Notes under the pieces: model-generated | Seen by the model: the letters and a program-made list of their open reading frames with translations, nothing else | Database searches by the model: none | What the model was told of the DNA's origin: nothing | Source of the DNA: Rahnella variigena | Lineage (GTDB): Bacteria > Pseudomonadota > Gammaproteobacteria > Enterobacterales > Enterobacteriaceae | Direction: 5' to 3' | DNA length: 64,000 nt | NCBI RefSeq assembly: GCF_003610915.1 | Contig: NZ_NSDJ01000001.1 | Span: forward strand, 2,604,001 to 2,668,000 | Translations under genes and position numbers: made by a program | Shown: positions 45,788 to 54,863 of the stretch, one piece after another | Numbering within the stretch: position 1 is the stretch's first letter | Layout of the letters: each line of letters opens with the position of its first letter

Positions 45788-46315
45788 ATGAAAATCATGA
45801 AATTTGACGCGTTAGAACTGCAACTCATCAGCAATATCATTCTGCTTATCGGCGTCTTTGTCGCTATAGGCACGATTGTTTATAACGTCCGTATTGCAAA
45901 AAGAACTCAGACAGCTGTTTTTCTTTTTGAAAGTCGAACAGATACCCGCTATGCCCAGTCATTGAAAGTACTGAAAAAGGTACATAGTTCAGGAAAGTCT
46001 TTCCGCTCATTTGTATTTCCACCGGAAGCTTCACCGCTTACTGAAGATGAAATCCGTGAGTGTAGTAAGTTCCAATACATCCTTAATTTTTATGAGCGTG
46101 TTGCGGTGACCATTCAGAGCGGTATTTATGATGAAGATATGATTAAACGCACTTCTTATTCGACCGTGATCGACACCTGGAACATTGCTGAGCCTTTAAT
46201 TAAAGCTCTGCGGGAAGAACTGAAATCGGATAATACTTATCAGGAATTTGAATGGCTCGCCGGGCGATGGAGAAATCAGCCACTGAATGCAAAAAGAGGC
46301 CGGTTTATCCGCTGA
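45788..46315 (+). CDS. DUF4760-like membrane-anchored protein
   Basis: 175 residues. An N-terminal transmembrane segment at about 12-36 (LISNIILLIGVFVAIGTIVY) is followed by a soluble, helix-rich domain with the DUF4760-like pattern (AVFLFESRTDTRYAQSLKVL, then ILNFYERVAVTIQSGIYDE). The function is unknown. The ATG is not preceded by a good ribosome site because the terminator T-run is adjacent; a second ATG three codons on is no better. More AT-rich than the ast genes. Confidence 0.6.
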   Translation: MKIMKFDALELQLISNIILLIGVFVAIGTIVYNVRIAKRTQTAVFLFESRTDTRYAQSLKVLKKVHSSGKSFRSFVFPPEASPLTEDEIRECSKFQYILNFYERVAVTIQSGIYDEDMIKRTSYSTVIDTWNIAEPLIKALREELKSDNTYQEFEWLAGRWRNQPLNAKRGRFIR

Positions 46316-46336
46316 GTACATGATCTTCACCAAAAG

Positions 46337-46370
46337 AAAAAGGGTCCTGATTTTCATCAGGACCCTTTTT
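46337..46370. terminator. Bidirectional terminator between the DUF4760 gene and tRNA-Ser
   Basis: AAAAAGGGTCCTGA, loop TTTTCA, TCAGGACCCTTTTT. It is almost identical to the one at 48844, with matched base-pair changes. Confidence 0.92.
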
Positions 46371-46378
46371 CTTTAATT

Positions 46379-46468
46379 TGGCGGTGAGAGAGGGGTTCGA
46401 ACCCTCGATACGATTTCTCGTATACACACTTTCCAGGCGTGCTCCTTCAGCCACTCAGACACCTCACC
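46379..46468 (-). tRNA. tRNA-Ser (GGA), copy 1
   Basis: 90 nt with encoded CCA, acceptor GGTGAGG/TCTCACC, anticodon GGA in CTGGAAAG, a long variable arm with stem ATACGA/TCGTAT, T-arm GAGGGTTCGAACCCCTC. The acceptor differs from the copy at 48888 in a compensated pair. Confidence 0.97.
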
Positions 46469-46743
46469 GTGTTCGTTACAGCGCATACGTTGCAACGGGG
46501 CGCTACTATAGGGAGACAGCCGCGAAGGGTCAAGAAAATTTTCGGCGTTTTGTGCCAGCCGCTCAGACTCTATGCAGCATCAGTCTGCTGAATCTCCACT
46601 CTGTGAAGCACCTCAATAGTCGTTAACCCTCAGCGCCATTTTCGGGAACTGCTGGCAGGCAGGGAAAGGTATCGTTCAGCCTGTTTTTTATACTCAATCC
46701 GCGTCCCTTCCTAACAATTATTTTAAATCAGGATACAGCGGAA
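46469..46743. other. Region between tRNA-Ser copy 1 and the polyol permease
   Basis: 275 bp without a gene. The first part (CGCATACGTTGCAACGGGGCGCTACTATAG) should contain the tRNA promoter on the minus strand; the last 100 bp should carry the permease promoter. Nothing else is recognisable. Confidence 0.4.
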
Positions 46744-48069
46744 ATGACTTCAACCTCATCACCTGCCTTTGAAAACTCGTCAGAAATGTCGAAAGTTGTC
46801 TTTGGAATGCCCGTCAAACTTTTCTGGGGTTATATCGCCATTGCTATATTTATGACCGGCGATGGCGTCGAACTGGCCTTTTTATCGAAATACATCATTG
46901 ATATCGGATTTAACGTTTCGCAAAGCGCAATGGTATTCACCGTTTATGCCATCACTGCCGCCATTGCCAGCTGGCTGTCCGGTGGCATCAGCGAGATTTA
47001 CGGCCCGCGCAAAATTATGGCGCTGGGCGTAGTCTGGTGGGTCGTGTTCCATGTGCTGTTTATCCACTTCGGACTCGCTGCCAAAAACTATCCACTGATT
47101 CTGGTGTTCTATGCGCTGCGCGGTTTCGCCTATCCGCTGTTCTTCTACGCGTTCTATGTGCTGGTAGTGCAAAGAACACCTTCACACAGGCTGGCGTCGG
47201 CGACGGGATGGATCTGGTCGATGTTCACCATCGGTTACGGCATCATTGCGTCGTTTCTTCCGAGCGTGACCATTCCATTGTGGGGGTTCCTCACCACGTT
47301 GTGGATGTCACTGGCATGGGTGATTGTCGGGGGCGCAATTGCGTTGTTAACGCTGAAAGAACTGCCCTCGCAAAATAAAACGGCGATGCCGGGCGCGGCG
47401 AAACTGCTGGAAATCAGCCGTGGTGTTACCCTGATATTTGCCAACAGAGATATTTGTCTGGCGCTGATTATCCGCATTCTCTGTAACCTCGCGTTGTTTG
47501 GATTTCCTATCTTTATGCCGCTGCACTACACCTCACAAAACGTCGGTTTTACCCCTGAGCAATGGATGCGCATCTGGGGAATATTTTTCCTGGTTCAGCC
47601 GGTGACCAATGTGCTGTGGGGGATTATCGGTGACCGTATTGGCTGGCTGTTCCAGATGCGCTGGGTTGGCTTCTTCGGTTGCACTATCACTACTCTGCTG
47701 TTTTATTTCATGCCTTTATATTTCCCGGCAAATCTTGGTATGGCCATTTTCTTCGGGCTGCTGCTGGCCTTCACGATTACCTCTTTTGTGCCGATGGGCG
47801 CGATTTTCCCGATGCTGGCACCTGAGCATAAAGGCGCGGCGATCTCCGTGCAGAATCTCGGCGGTGGTATCGGCAATTTCATTGGTCCGGCTATCGCTAC
47901 GGTGCTGTTCAGTGCCTCGTTCGATATCAAAACGGTGGTGATCTGCTACTCGGCGCTCTATTTCATCGGCGGTGTTCTGACCTGGTTTATCCGCAATCCA
48001 CAGCCCGCACGGGTTCCGGTAAAGACAGAAACGGACCTGACCTCTCTCTCACTGAAGGAAGAAAAATGA
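46744..48069 (+). CDS. MFS polyol/sugar permease (RbtT/DalT/CsbX family)
   Basis: 441 residues with 12 hydrophobic helices. The N-terminal FWGYIAIAIFMTGDGVELAFLSKYI and YGPRKIMALGVVWWVVFHV are typical of the RbtT/DalT/CsbX group, which imports ribitol, D-arabinitol or related polyols. Co-transcribed with a short-chain dehydrogenase (4-bp overlap), forming an uptake plus oxidation pair. No kinase lies nearby, so an imported polyol would be oxidised to a ketose and handled elsewhere, for example by the FGGY kinase 13 kb away. Confidence 0.78.
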   Translation: MTSTSSPAFENSSEMSKVVFGMPVKLFWGYIAIAIFMTGDGVELAFLSKYIIDIGFNVSQSAMVFTVYAITAAIASWLSGGISEIYGPRKIMALGVVWWVVFHVLFIHFGLAAKNYPLILVFYALRGFAYPLFFYAFYVLVVQRTPSHRLASATGWIWSMFTIGYGIIASFLPSVTIPLWGFLTTLWMSLAWVIVGGAIALLTLKELPSQNKTAMPGAAKLLEISRGVTLIFANRDICLALIIRILCNLALFGFPIFMPLHYTSQNVGFTPEQWMRIWGIFFLVQPVTNVLWGIIGDRIGWLFQMRWVGFFGCTITTLLFYFMPLYFPANLGMAIFFGLLLAFTITSFVPMGAIFPMLAPEHKGAAISVQNLGGGIGNFIGPAIATVLFSASFDIKTVVICYSALYFIGGVLTWFIRNPQPARVPVKTETDLTSLSLKEEK

Positions 48070-48818
48070 ACATCAACGAATTTTTTGGCATCAAAGGCAA
48101 AATTGCCGTCGTGACAGGGGCATCGGCAGGGATCGGACTGGCGATCACTGAACTGATGATCCAGCTCGGCGCAACCGTCGTGATGGTGGATAAGGATCCA
48201 CAGGTTGTCGTGCAGGCGGAAAGAATGACCGGCGACGGGTTCGGTATCGCGGCTGACTTGTCGGACATTGCCGCCATTCCCGCGCTAATTGAGCAGGTTA
48301 TCGGCCGTTACGGACGGATTGATATTCTGGTGAACAACGCCGGAATAGGCATTCTCGAAGCGGCTTCTGAGGTGAAAAAAGAGAGCTGGGATGCCACATT
48401 GTTAGTGAATCTTACCGCACCCTATTTTCTTTCGCAGGCTGCCGGAAAATACATGATTGCTCAGCAATACGGGCGCATTGTGAATATCGCTTCACAGGCG
48501 AGTGTTATTGCGCTGGAGAATCATGCGGCGTATTGCACCAGCAAGGCCGGTCTGGTGATCGCGTCAAAAGTGCTGGCGGCGGAGTGGGGGCAATTTGGCA
48601 TTACCGTTAATACGATTTCACCGACGGTGGTGGAAACGGAATTAGGTAAACGCTACTGGCAGGGTGAAAGAGCAGTGGCCATGACGGCAAAAATTCCCGC
48701 CGGTCGATTTGCGATGCCGGATGAAATTGCCGGCGCGGTAGCCTATCTGGTCAGCGATAAAGCCGGGATGATCACCGGCGAAAATCTTATCGTCGACGGC
48801 GGCTATACGATTATCTGA
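48066..48818 (+). CDS. Short-chain polyol dehydrogenase
   Basis: 250-residue classical SDR. Cofactor motif TGASAGIG at 17-24, NNAG near residue 90, catalytic Ser in IASQA and YCTSK (Tyr-x-x-x-Lys). The Asp at the end of strand 2 (MVDKD) favours NAD+. Paired with a polyol permease, so a polyol such as ribitol, threitol or glycitol is the likely substrate; the exact one cannot be assigned. Confidence 0.8.
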   Translation: MNINEFFGIKGKIAVVTGASAGIGLAITELMIQLGATVVMVDKDPQVVVQAERMTGDGFGIAADLSDIAAIPALIEQVIGRYGRIDILVNNAGIGILEAASEVKKESWDATLLVNLTAPYFLSQAAGKYMIAQQYGRIVNIASQASVIALENHAAYCTSKAGLVIASKVLAAEWGQFGITVNTISPTVVETELGKRYWQGERAVAMTAKIPAGRFAMPDEIAGAVAYLVSDKAGMITGENLIVDGGYTII

Positions 48819-48843
48819 GTTGCCTGTACGGATTGTCTGAAGC

Positions 48844-48879
48844 AAAAAAAAGGTCCTGATTTTCATCAGGACCTTTTTT
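48844..48879. terminator. Bidirectional terminator between the SDR gene and tRNA-Ser copy 2
   Basis: AGGTCCTGA, loop TTTTCA, TCAGGACCT flanked by A7 and T6. Duplicate of the terminator at 46337 with coordinated pair changes. Confidence 0.92.
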
Positions 48880-48887
48880 CTTTAATG

Positions 48888-48977
48888 TGGTGGAGAGAGA
48901 GGGGTTCGAACCCTCGATACGATTGCTCATATACACACTTTCCAGGCGTGCTCCTTCAGCCACTCAGACACCTCTCC
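48888..48977 (-). tRNA. tRNA-Ser (GGA), copy 2 (serX position)
   Basis: 90 nt with encoded CCA, acceptor GGAGAGG/TCTCTCC, anticodon GGA. It occupies the place of E. coli serX upstream of ghrA. Compared with copy 1 it has changes in acceptor pair 3 and in the variable arm, both compatible with pairing, so both genes look functional. Confidence 0.97.
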
Positions 48978-49373
48978 AGTCGTCGGCTGCACCGCAGTGC
49001 TGCTGACCGGCGCTAATGTAGGGAAAAGTGAGCTCAGCGTCAACCCTCTTTTGCAGGATCCGTGCCGATTAGACAAACTTAGAGCAATCTGATGATTTAC
49101 AGAGCAAAAAGCGCGTGAAGGATGAACAACGGTTATCTGGTTGCCGGACGTGATTAAAATTGCTTATCAGAATGCATAAGTAATTAGGGATTTTGCATAA
49201 AAGCACAATTATCCCGCAAACACTTTTTGTTACGGCGAAATAGCAAGATATGTTGTGGTAATCGCTGGTGGTAGCGGTATAACAATGCACTGTTAAAAAA
49301 TGCTTCGCATAAGAACTGTACAAGTCACCGATTGAAGCAGAGTTTGTTTACCACATAAGGGCAGGGGTTATTC
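48978..49373. other. AT-rich region upstream of the POT transporter
   Basis: 396 bp. A minus-strand frame at 49069-49323 (84 codons) has no ribosome site, a skewed amino-acid content and no family resemblance, so I do not count it. The segment should carry the tRNA promoter and the promoter of the POT gene. Confidence 0.4.
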
Positions 49374-50855
49374 TTGAGTCAGTCAAATAACGCGACGACG
49401 TCGCAACACCGGACGGCAATACCTGCCGGGGCGGGCACATTATTCTTCGTTCAGACATTCGCGACGCTCGGCTTTGCGGTGCTGTATTCCACGCTGGTGT
49501 TATACGCCACCAAGAAACTCGGTTTCAGTGAAGATAACGCCAACGCCATCATGGGCGTGTTCGGCGCATTCAACTACGGGCTGCATATGTTCGGCGGCTA
49601 TCTTGGCGGACGTTATCTCAGCAACCGTAATCTGTTCGTGCTCGGCATGGTGTTACAGGTGTTTGGTTGCGCGCTGATTGCGATGGAAGGCGTGACGGGG
49701 TTGTACTGGGGGCTGGCGATGTTCCTGACCGGCAGCGGGCTGAACGTTACCTGTCTGAACATGATGCTGACACAGCGCTTTGCACCAGATGATGACCGTC
49801 GCGAATCGGCCTTCCTCTGGAACTACGCCGGGATGAACCTCGGCTTCTTTATTGGTTTCGCAGTGGCAGGTTATTTCCAGCTGAGTGAAAACTATCGCGC
49901 GCTGTTCCTGTTTGCCACACTGGGTAATGTGGCGGCGATTGTCGTGACACTTTCCCGCTGGTCAATTCTGGCTGACATCAGTACACCGCTCAAAGAGGTC
50001 AGCCGCAGTCAGTGGTTGCGCCGGCTGGCGGTGGGTATTGCCATTCTGATCGTGCTGGTGCCGGTGATCCGTATGTTGCTGACTCATGCAGAATTCAGCA
50101 GTTACTTCGTGGTGGCGCTGGGTATTGTGATTTTCGCGCTAATGACGCTGGTCACATTCCGCCATCGTAATGCCGGTGAGCGTCGCCGCATGAAAGCCTA
50201 TCTGCTGCTGGCGCTGGGCTCACTGGTGTTCTGGATGTTGTATCAGCTTGCGCCGATGGGGCTGATGCTGTTCTCCGAAAATAACATCAACCTGAATGTG
50301 TACGGTATCCGCGTGGCGCCGCAGTGGATCCAGAACATTAATACCGTGGTGATCGTCATCGGCGGGCCGCTGATGGCGCTGTGGTTTAACCGTCTGCGTC
50401 AGCGCGGCTGGAACATTGATATTCCGGCGCAGTTTTCGGCTTCCTTGTTCTGTATGGGGTTGGGGATGCTGGTTCTGCCGTTGGGTATTCATCTGGCGGG
50501 CGGCGACGGGCTGGTGGCGTTCAAATGGATTGCCATCAGCTATGTATTGCAAAGTATCGGTGAACTGCTGATTTCCCCTATCGGTTACGCGATGATCGGC
50601 AAACTGGCGCCGCCGCGTTATCAGGGCGTGATGATGGGCTGCTGGATGATGGTGACCGGCGTGGCGTCGGTGCTGGCAAGCTACATTTCCGGACTGATGC
50701 CGCAAAATGCCGGCAGTACGCCGGTATTGACTAATCCGGGATACAGTCAGGTGTTTAACGCACTGGGCTGGGGTTCTGTTGCGACAGGTGTTGTGCTGCT
50801 CATTCTTATTCCGCTGCTGCGCCGGATGATCCACCGCGAGCCTTCTGTGGCCTGA
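49374..50855 (+). CDS. POT/PTR2-family transporter lacking the ExxER motif
   Basis: 493 residues, 12-14 hydrophobic helices, with the general peptide-transporter layout (TLVLYATKKLGFSEDNANAIMG, LNVTCLNMMLTQRF, LWNYAGMNLGFFIGF, ELLISPIGYAMIGKLAPP). POT proteins normally carry ExxERFxYY in helix 1, which couples protons to peptide. Here the aligned stretch reads FVQTFATLGFAVLY, so both Glu and the Arg are absent. Substrate or coupling may differ from DtpA-type permeases. The start is a TTG preceded by GCAGGGG; no ATG upstream keeps the frame. Followed by a strong terminator. Confidence 0.75.
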   Translation: MSQSNNATTSQHRTAIPAGAGTLFFVQTFATLGFAVLYSTLVLYATKKLGFSEDNANAIMGVFGAFNYGLHMFGGYLGGRYLSNRNLFVLGMVLQVFGCALIAMEGVTGLYWGLAMFLTGSGLNVTCLNMMLTQRFAPDDDRRESAFLWNYAGMNLGFFIGFAVAGYFQLSENYRALFLFATLGNVAAIVVTLSRWSILADISTPLKEVSRSQWLRRLAVGIAILIVLVPVIRMLLTHAEFSSYFVVALGIVIFALMTLVTFRHRNAGERRRMKAYLLLALGSLVFWMLYQLAPMGLMLFSENNINLNVYGIRVAPQWIQNINTVVIVIGGPLMALWFNRLRQRGWNIDIPAQFSASLFCMGLGMLVLPLGIHLAGGDGLVAFKWIAISYVLQSIGELLISPIGYAMIGKLAPPRYQGVMMGCWMMVTGVASVLASYISGLMPQNAGSTPVLTNPGYSQVFNALGWGSVATGVVLLILIPLLRRMIHREPSVA

Positions 50856-50880
50856 TTTTTGTCATCACAGCACATCATTT

Positions 50881-50914
50881 AACAAGCCCCGTTCTTCGGG
50901 GCTTGTTCTTTTTT
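50881..50914 (+). terminator. Terminator of the POT gene
   Basis: Ten-bp stem AACAAGCCCC/GGGGCTTGTT with a 7-nt loop followed by CTTTTTT. Confidence 0.92.
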
Positions 50915-50978
50915 GCGTCACAGGGTTGCATCCCGATGATATTCAGGGAAATCTATCCGCTCACAGGAGGTTTCCCCG

Positions 50979-51920
50979 ATGAACATTATTTTTTACCACC
51001 CTACATCTGATGCAAAACCCTGGATTGACGGAATAACGAAAAGATTACCGCAGGCCAACGTGCGCGCGTGGAATGCTAATGATCATGAACCGGCAGATTA
51101 CGCCCTGGTCTGGCGACCGCCTTACGCTATGCTCGCGCCGCGCACTGCGCTAAAAGGAATTTTCGCGCTGGGGGCGGGCGTCGATGCCATTCTCACGCAG
51201 GAACAGCGTCAGCCGGGCACATTGCCTGCCGGTGTGCCATTACTGCGCCTGGAAGATACCGGCATGGCATTACAGATGCAGGAATATGCGCTCGCCAGCG
51301 TCCTGCGTTATTTCCGGCGGATGGACGAGTATCAGCTGTTCCAGCAACAAAAACAGTGGCGTCCGCTTTCGCCGCATTCCCGCAGTGAATTCACCATCGG
51401 TATTCTCGGTGCCGGCGTACTCGGCAGCAGCGTGGCGCAGGCGCTGGTGGATATGCAGTTTACCGTGCGCAGCTGGAGCCGCAGCGCCAAGTCGCAGGAA
51501 GGCGTACAGAGTTTCTATGGCGACGATCAACTGGCGACTTTTGCCAGTGGCTGCAAGGTGCTGATTAATCTGTTGCCAAATACGCCACACACCGCCGGTA
51601 TTCTCAATCATCAACTGTTCACAAATCTTTCGCATAATGCGTATCTGATTAACCTTGGCCGGGGCGGACATCTGGTGGAAGGCGATTTGCTGCGAGCGCT
51701 CGACAGCGGACAAATAGCGGCTGCCGCGCTTGACGTTTTCGTCGAAGAGCCGCTGCCGGGTATGCACCCGTTCTGGTCGCATCCGCGCGTGAGTATTACG
51801 CCGCACGTCGCTGCTGATACGCTGCCGGAAGAAGCCATGGACAGCATCGTCAGCAATATTCTGGCGATAGAAGCGGGGCGCGAGCCTAAAGGACGCGTCG
51901 ATCTCGGTCGGGGTTACTGA
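50979..51920 (+). CDS. ghrA: Glyoxylate/hydroxypyruvate reductase A
   Basis: 313-residue D-2-hydroxyacid dehydrogenase. Rossmann motif GAGVLGSSVAQAL at about 145, catalytic Arg/Glu/His in LINLGRGGHLVEGD, DVFVEEPLP and SITPHVAA. Reduces glyoxylate and hydroxypyruvate with NADPH. Lies in the same neighbourhood as E. coli ghrA (serX-ghrA-ycdX-ycdY). ATG preceded by AGGAGG. Confidence 0.93.
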   Translation: MNIIFYHPTSDAKPWIDGITKRLPQANVRAWNANDHEPADYALVWRPPYAMLAPRTALKGIFALGAGVDAILTQEQRQPGTLPAGVPLLRLEDTGMALQMQEYALASVLRYFRRMDEYQLFQQQKQWRPLSPHSRSEFTIGILGAGVLGSSVAQALVDMQFTVRSWSRSAKSQEGVQSFYGDDQLATFASGCKVLINLLPNTPHTAGILNHQLFTNLSHNAYLINLGRGGHLVEGDLLRALDSGQIAAAALDVFVEEPLPGMHPFWSHPRVSITPHVAADTLPEEAMDSIVSNILAIEAGREPKGRVDLGRGY

Positions 51921-51987
51921 CATTCATCTGCTAACATTATAAATGCTGCGGTTATTTCGCCGCAGCGGAAGACTTCAAGGAGAGCAC

Positions 51988-52728
51988 ATGCCGTACCCGG
52001 TTGATTTACATATGCATACTGTTGCCAGCACACACGCCTACAGCACGTTACATGATTACATTGATGAGGCAGCGGAAAAGGGCATTAAGCTGTTTGCCAT
52101 CACCGATCATGGCCCTGATATGGCCGATGCACCGCACTACTGGCACTTTATGAATATGCGGGTCTGGCCGCGTCTGGTGAACGGAATCGGCATCCTGCGC
52201 GGCATTGAATCGAATATCAAAAACATCAACGGTGATATCGACTGTACCGGCCCGATGCTCAAAGAAATTGACGTCATTATTGCTGGTTTCCATGAGCCGG
52301 TGATGCAACCGGTTGATAAAGAAACCCATACTGCGGCGGTCATTGCGGCAATGGCGGGCGGTGAAGTGCATATTATTTCGCATCCCGGTAACCCGAAATA
52401 CCCGATTGATATTCCGGCCGTGGCAGCCGCTGCCGCGAAATATAACGTCGCGCTGGAGCTGAATAACTCCTCATTTATTCATTCCCGCGTGGGCAGCGAG
52501 CCTAACTGCCGCGCTATTGCGCTGGCAGTCAAAGAAGCCGGTGGCTGGCTGGCGCTGGGATCAGATTCGCACATTGCTTACTCGCTGGGCGGTTTTGAAC
52601 ATTGCGAACGTATCCTGCGTGAAATTGATTTCCCTGAGGACCGTATCCTTAACGTCAGCCCGCGTCGTTTTCTCGATTTTCTTGAAACACGTGGACGTGC
52701 GCCCATTGCTGAATTAAGCGAACTGTGA
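51988..52728 (+). CDS. ycdX: YcdX-family PHP-domain phosphatase
   Basis: 246 residues, PHP fold with a trinuclear zinc site: [14 protein letters not shown] at the N-terminus, [13 protein letters not shown] and [10 protein letters not shown] near the C-terminus. Known YcdX proteins hydrolyse phosphate esters and affect swarming in E. coli. The ATG at 51988 follows AAGGAGAGCAC; the longer frame has no family match. Followed by ycdY, its known partner. Confidence 0.92.
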   Translation: MPYPVDLHMHTVASTHAYSTLHDYIDEAAEKGIKLFAITDHGPDMADAPHYWHFMNMRVWPRLVNGIGILRGIESNIKNINGDIDCTGPMLKEIDVIIAGFHEPVMQPVDKETHTAAVIAAMAGGEVHIISHPGNPKYPIDIPAVAAAAAKYNVALELNNSSFIHSRVGSEPNCRAIALAVKEAGGWLALGSDSHIAYSLGGFEHCERILREIDFPEDRILNVSPRRFLDFLETRGRAPIAELSEL

Positions 52729-52788
52729 CATTGTCGCGACCAAATTGCGGGTGATTAACCCTTTTCATTGTCTTATCAGGTTACTGTT

Positions 52789-53373
52789 ATGAATGAATTT
52801 TCGATTGTCTGCCGCGTGCTGGGCACCTTGTTTTACCGTCAGCCGCAGGATCCGTTACTGGTTCCGCTGTTTGGTCTGATTCAGGACGGCAAGCTGCGCG
52901 AACACTGGCCGCTGGAACAGGATGCTTTACTGGTCCGTTTGCAGGAAAGCGCCAATCCTGAAGCACTGGCCGCTGAATTTAACCGTCTTTTTGTCGGCTC
53001 AGAATGCGCGGTTTCGCCGTTCCGCAGCGATTATGTTGACGGTGCAAATGAAATGGATGTGCGTACATTCCTGCAACAGCGCGGAATGCCTTTGGGGGAA
53101 ACGCCTGCCGATCATTTTGGCGGTATGTTGCTGGCGGCTTCCTGGCTGGAAGATCAATCGAAGGAAGATGAAGTCAGCGCGCAGATCACGCTGTTCGATG
53201 AATACCTGTTCCCGTGGTGCGGCAAATTCCTCGGTAAAGTCGAAGCCCATGCCACCAGCGGCTTCTACCGCACACTGTCTGAAATCAGTCGTGAAGCCTT
53301 GCAGGCGATGCGTGACGAACTCGAAGAACAGTTGCCGCCGGATCTGGACGACGCTGAAGAAGACGACCAGTAA
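52789..53373 (+). CDS. ycdY: TorD-family chaperone YcdY
   Basis: 194 residues, all-helical TorD/DmsD-like fold (LAAEFNRLFVGSECAVSPFRSDYV, ADHFGGMLLAASWLEDQ, AQITLFDEYLFPWCGKF). YcdY stimulates YcdX activity in E. coli rather than serving a molybdoenzyme. Ends in an acidic tail (LPPDLDDAEEDDQ). Its terminator is interrupted by an insertion sequence 18 bp downstream. Confidence 0.9.
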   Translation: MNEFSIVCRVLGTLFYRQPQDPLLVPLFGLIQDGKLREHWPLEQDALLVRLQESANPEALAAEFNRLFVGSECAVSPFRSDYVDGANEMDVRTFLQQRGMPLGETPADHFGGMLLAASWLEDQSKEDEVSAQITLFDEYLFPWCGKFLGKVEAHATSGFYRTLSEISREALQAMRDELEEQLPPDLDDAEEDDQ

Positions 53374-53390
53374 TCCGGACGACTGAACGT

Positions 53391-53416
53391 AAAAAAGCCC
53401 GGCGGTGAGCAATCAC
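53391..53416. terminator. Left half of an IS-split bidirectional terminator
   Basis: AAAAAAGCCCGGCGGTGAGCAATCAC ends at the IS. With the right half (54864-54878, CACGCCGGGCTTTTT) it would have formed GCCCGGC(G)GTGA-GCAA-TCACGCCGGGC between A and T runs. The insertion left a 3-bp CAC duplication. The two stem arms are now about 1.45 kb apart. Confidence 0.85.
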
Positions 53417-53467
53417 TGGACTGCACCCCAAAAGTTGGACACCCAACTGAGTAAGGTGCAGTTTTTT

Positions 53468-53992
53468 ATGGCGAAGCCAAAATATACCCTCGAAACCAGA
53501 ATGGCTGTGGTCAGCCATTACCTCTACGGCAATGACGGGACACAACGGACCGCAGAACGTTTTGGTGTCGAAAGAACATCCGTTCGTCGCTGGGTCAGAG
53601 CCTGGCAATTACACGGTATTGATGGCATTACCTGGAAAAATGACCGCCATTCTCCGGCATTCCGGATTGCTGTTGTCCGGACTGTTCTCGGTGAAGAACT
53701 TTCAATGCGCGAAGCTGCCGCACGGTTTAATATCTCAAACGAGACCGTCGTCCGGCACTGGGTTAATGTCTATAAAGACGCTGGTGAGAATGGACTTCTG
53801 AGCATAAAACCCGGCCGGAGAAAAGGCATGACAAAACCCAAAAAAGCATCCCCACTTACCGATGAGGCGCTGGAAAAGTTATCTCCCGAAGAGCTGCGGG
53901 CTGAGCTCCGTTACCTGCGTGCAGAGAATGCCTACCTAAAAAAGCTAAAGGCCTTAGTTCAAAGCGAGAAAAACGGCAAAAAGCCGCAATAA
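53468..53992 (+). CDS. IS3-family transposase OrfA
   Basis: 174 residues. Two helix-turn-helix segments (RMAVVSHYLYGNDGTQRTAERFGVERTSVRRWV, then MREAAARFNISNETVVRHW) and a C-terminal leucine-zipper coil (LEKLSPEELRAELRYLRAENAYLKKL). It binds the element's ends. The slippery heptamer A AAA AAG at 53938-53944 is in the zero frame and allows a -1 shift into orfB. Start: ATG at 53468. Confidence 0.92.
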   Translation: MAKPKYTLETRMAVVSHYLYGNDGTQRTAERFGVERTSVRRWVRAWQLHGIDGITWKNDRHSPAFRIAVVRTVLGEELSMREAAARFNISNETVVRHWVNVYKDAGENGLLSIKPGRRKGMTKPKKASPLTDEALEKLSPEELRAELRYLRAENAYLKKLKALVQSEKNGKKPQ

Positions 53993-54045
53993 TCAGTGAG
54001 CTAAGGCGTAATTATGCGCTTAGTGACCTTCTGCGTGCAGCGGGG

Positions 54046-54831
54046 ATGTCCCGCAGTACGTGGTATCACAATATGAACGCGCTGAAGCGAGTGGACAGGC
54101 ATGCCGGACTGAAAGACAAAATCAGAGAGATATACCACCATCATAAAGGGCGTTATGGTTACCGCAGGATCACGCTCTCACTGAGAAAGCAGGGGCTGCT
54201 GGTGAACCATAAAACAGTACAGCGGCTGATGGCAGAGGTGTCGCTCCGGTCGCTTATCAGGGTGAAGAAATATCGCGCCTGGAAAGGGGAAGCGGGCAAG
54301 GCAGCCTCCAACATCCTGAGTCGGGACTTCAGTGCATCAAAAGCCAACGAAAAGTGGGTTACGGATGTTACAGAGTTCTCGATACAGGGTAAAAAGTTGT
54401 ACCTGTCACCGGTTCTCGATCTTTTTAACCGGGAAATCATCTCATACAGCCTGTCGGAAAGACCGGTGATGGAAATGGTGAATACCATGCTGCGTGATGC
54501 GTTCGCAAAGCTCAGTCCAGAAGATGCCCCGTTGTTGCACTCGGATCAGGGTTGGCAGTATCGAATGGCAGCCTATCAGGCAAAATTAAAGGCAGAGGGC
54601 ATAACGCAAAGTATGTCGCGTAAAGGAAACTGCCTGGATAATGCTGTAATGGAGAACTTCTTCGGTACGCTGAAATCGGAGTGTTTTTACCTGAGCCAGT
54701 TCGGGAGTCTCAGGGAACTGAGGGAGGCGATAGAGGGATATATCCATTACTACAACAACGAAAGAATAAGCCTGAAATTAAAAGGCCTGAGTCCGGTAGA
54801 ATACCGAACCCAGGCCCTGAAAGCCGCTTAA
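54046..54831 (+). CDS. IS3-family transposase OrfB (DDE catalytic domain)
   Basis: 261 residues from its own ATG; the functional transposase is the OrfAB fusion from 53468, because the orfB frame is open back to the slippery site. DDE triad in WVTDVTEF, LLHSDQGWQY and NAVMENFFGTLKSE. It carries the HTH_21 region (HHKGRYGYRRITLSLRKQG) near its start. No frameshift or stop disrupts it. Confidence 0.93.
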   Translation: MSRSTWYHNMNALKRVDRHAGLKDKIREIYHHHKGRYGYRRITLSLRKQGLLVNHKTVQRLMAEVSLRSLIRVKKYRAWKGEAGKAASNILSRDFSASKANEKWVTDVTEFSIQGKKLYLSPVLDLFNREIISYSLSERPVMEMVNTMLRDAFAKLSPEDAPLLHSDQGWQYRMAAYQAKLKAEGITQSMSRKGNCLDNAVMENFFGTLKSECFYLSQFGSLRELREAIEGYIHYYNNERISLKLKGLSPVEYRTQALKAA

Positions 54832-54863
54832 CATGAACTGTCCAACTTTATGGGGTCAGTCCA

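Larger units (their letters stand above)
53417..54863 (+). mobile_element. IS3-family insertion sequence (IS150 group)
   Basis: 1447 bp bounded by imperfect inverted repeats: left TGGACTGCACCCCAAAAG, right (reverse complement) TGGACTGACCCCATAAAG, both continuing TTGGAC. Three-bp target duplication CAC (53414-53416 and 54864-54866). Two frames, orfA and orfB, joined by a -1 slip at AAAAAAG. All parts look intact, so the element may be active and recent. Confidence 0.95.

Noticed and set aside
49069..49323. 84-codon minus-strand frame upstream of the POT gene
   Set aside because: AT-rich regulatory sequence; Cys/Phe/Ser-rich translation with no SD.
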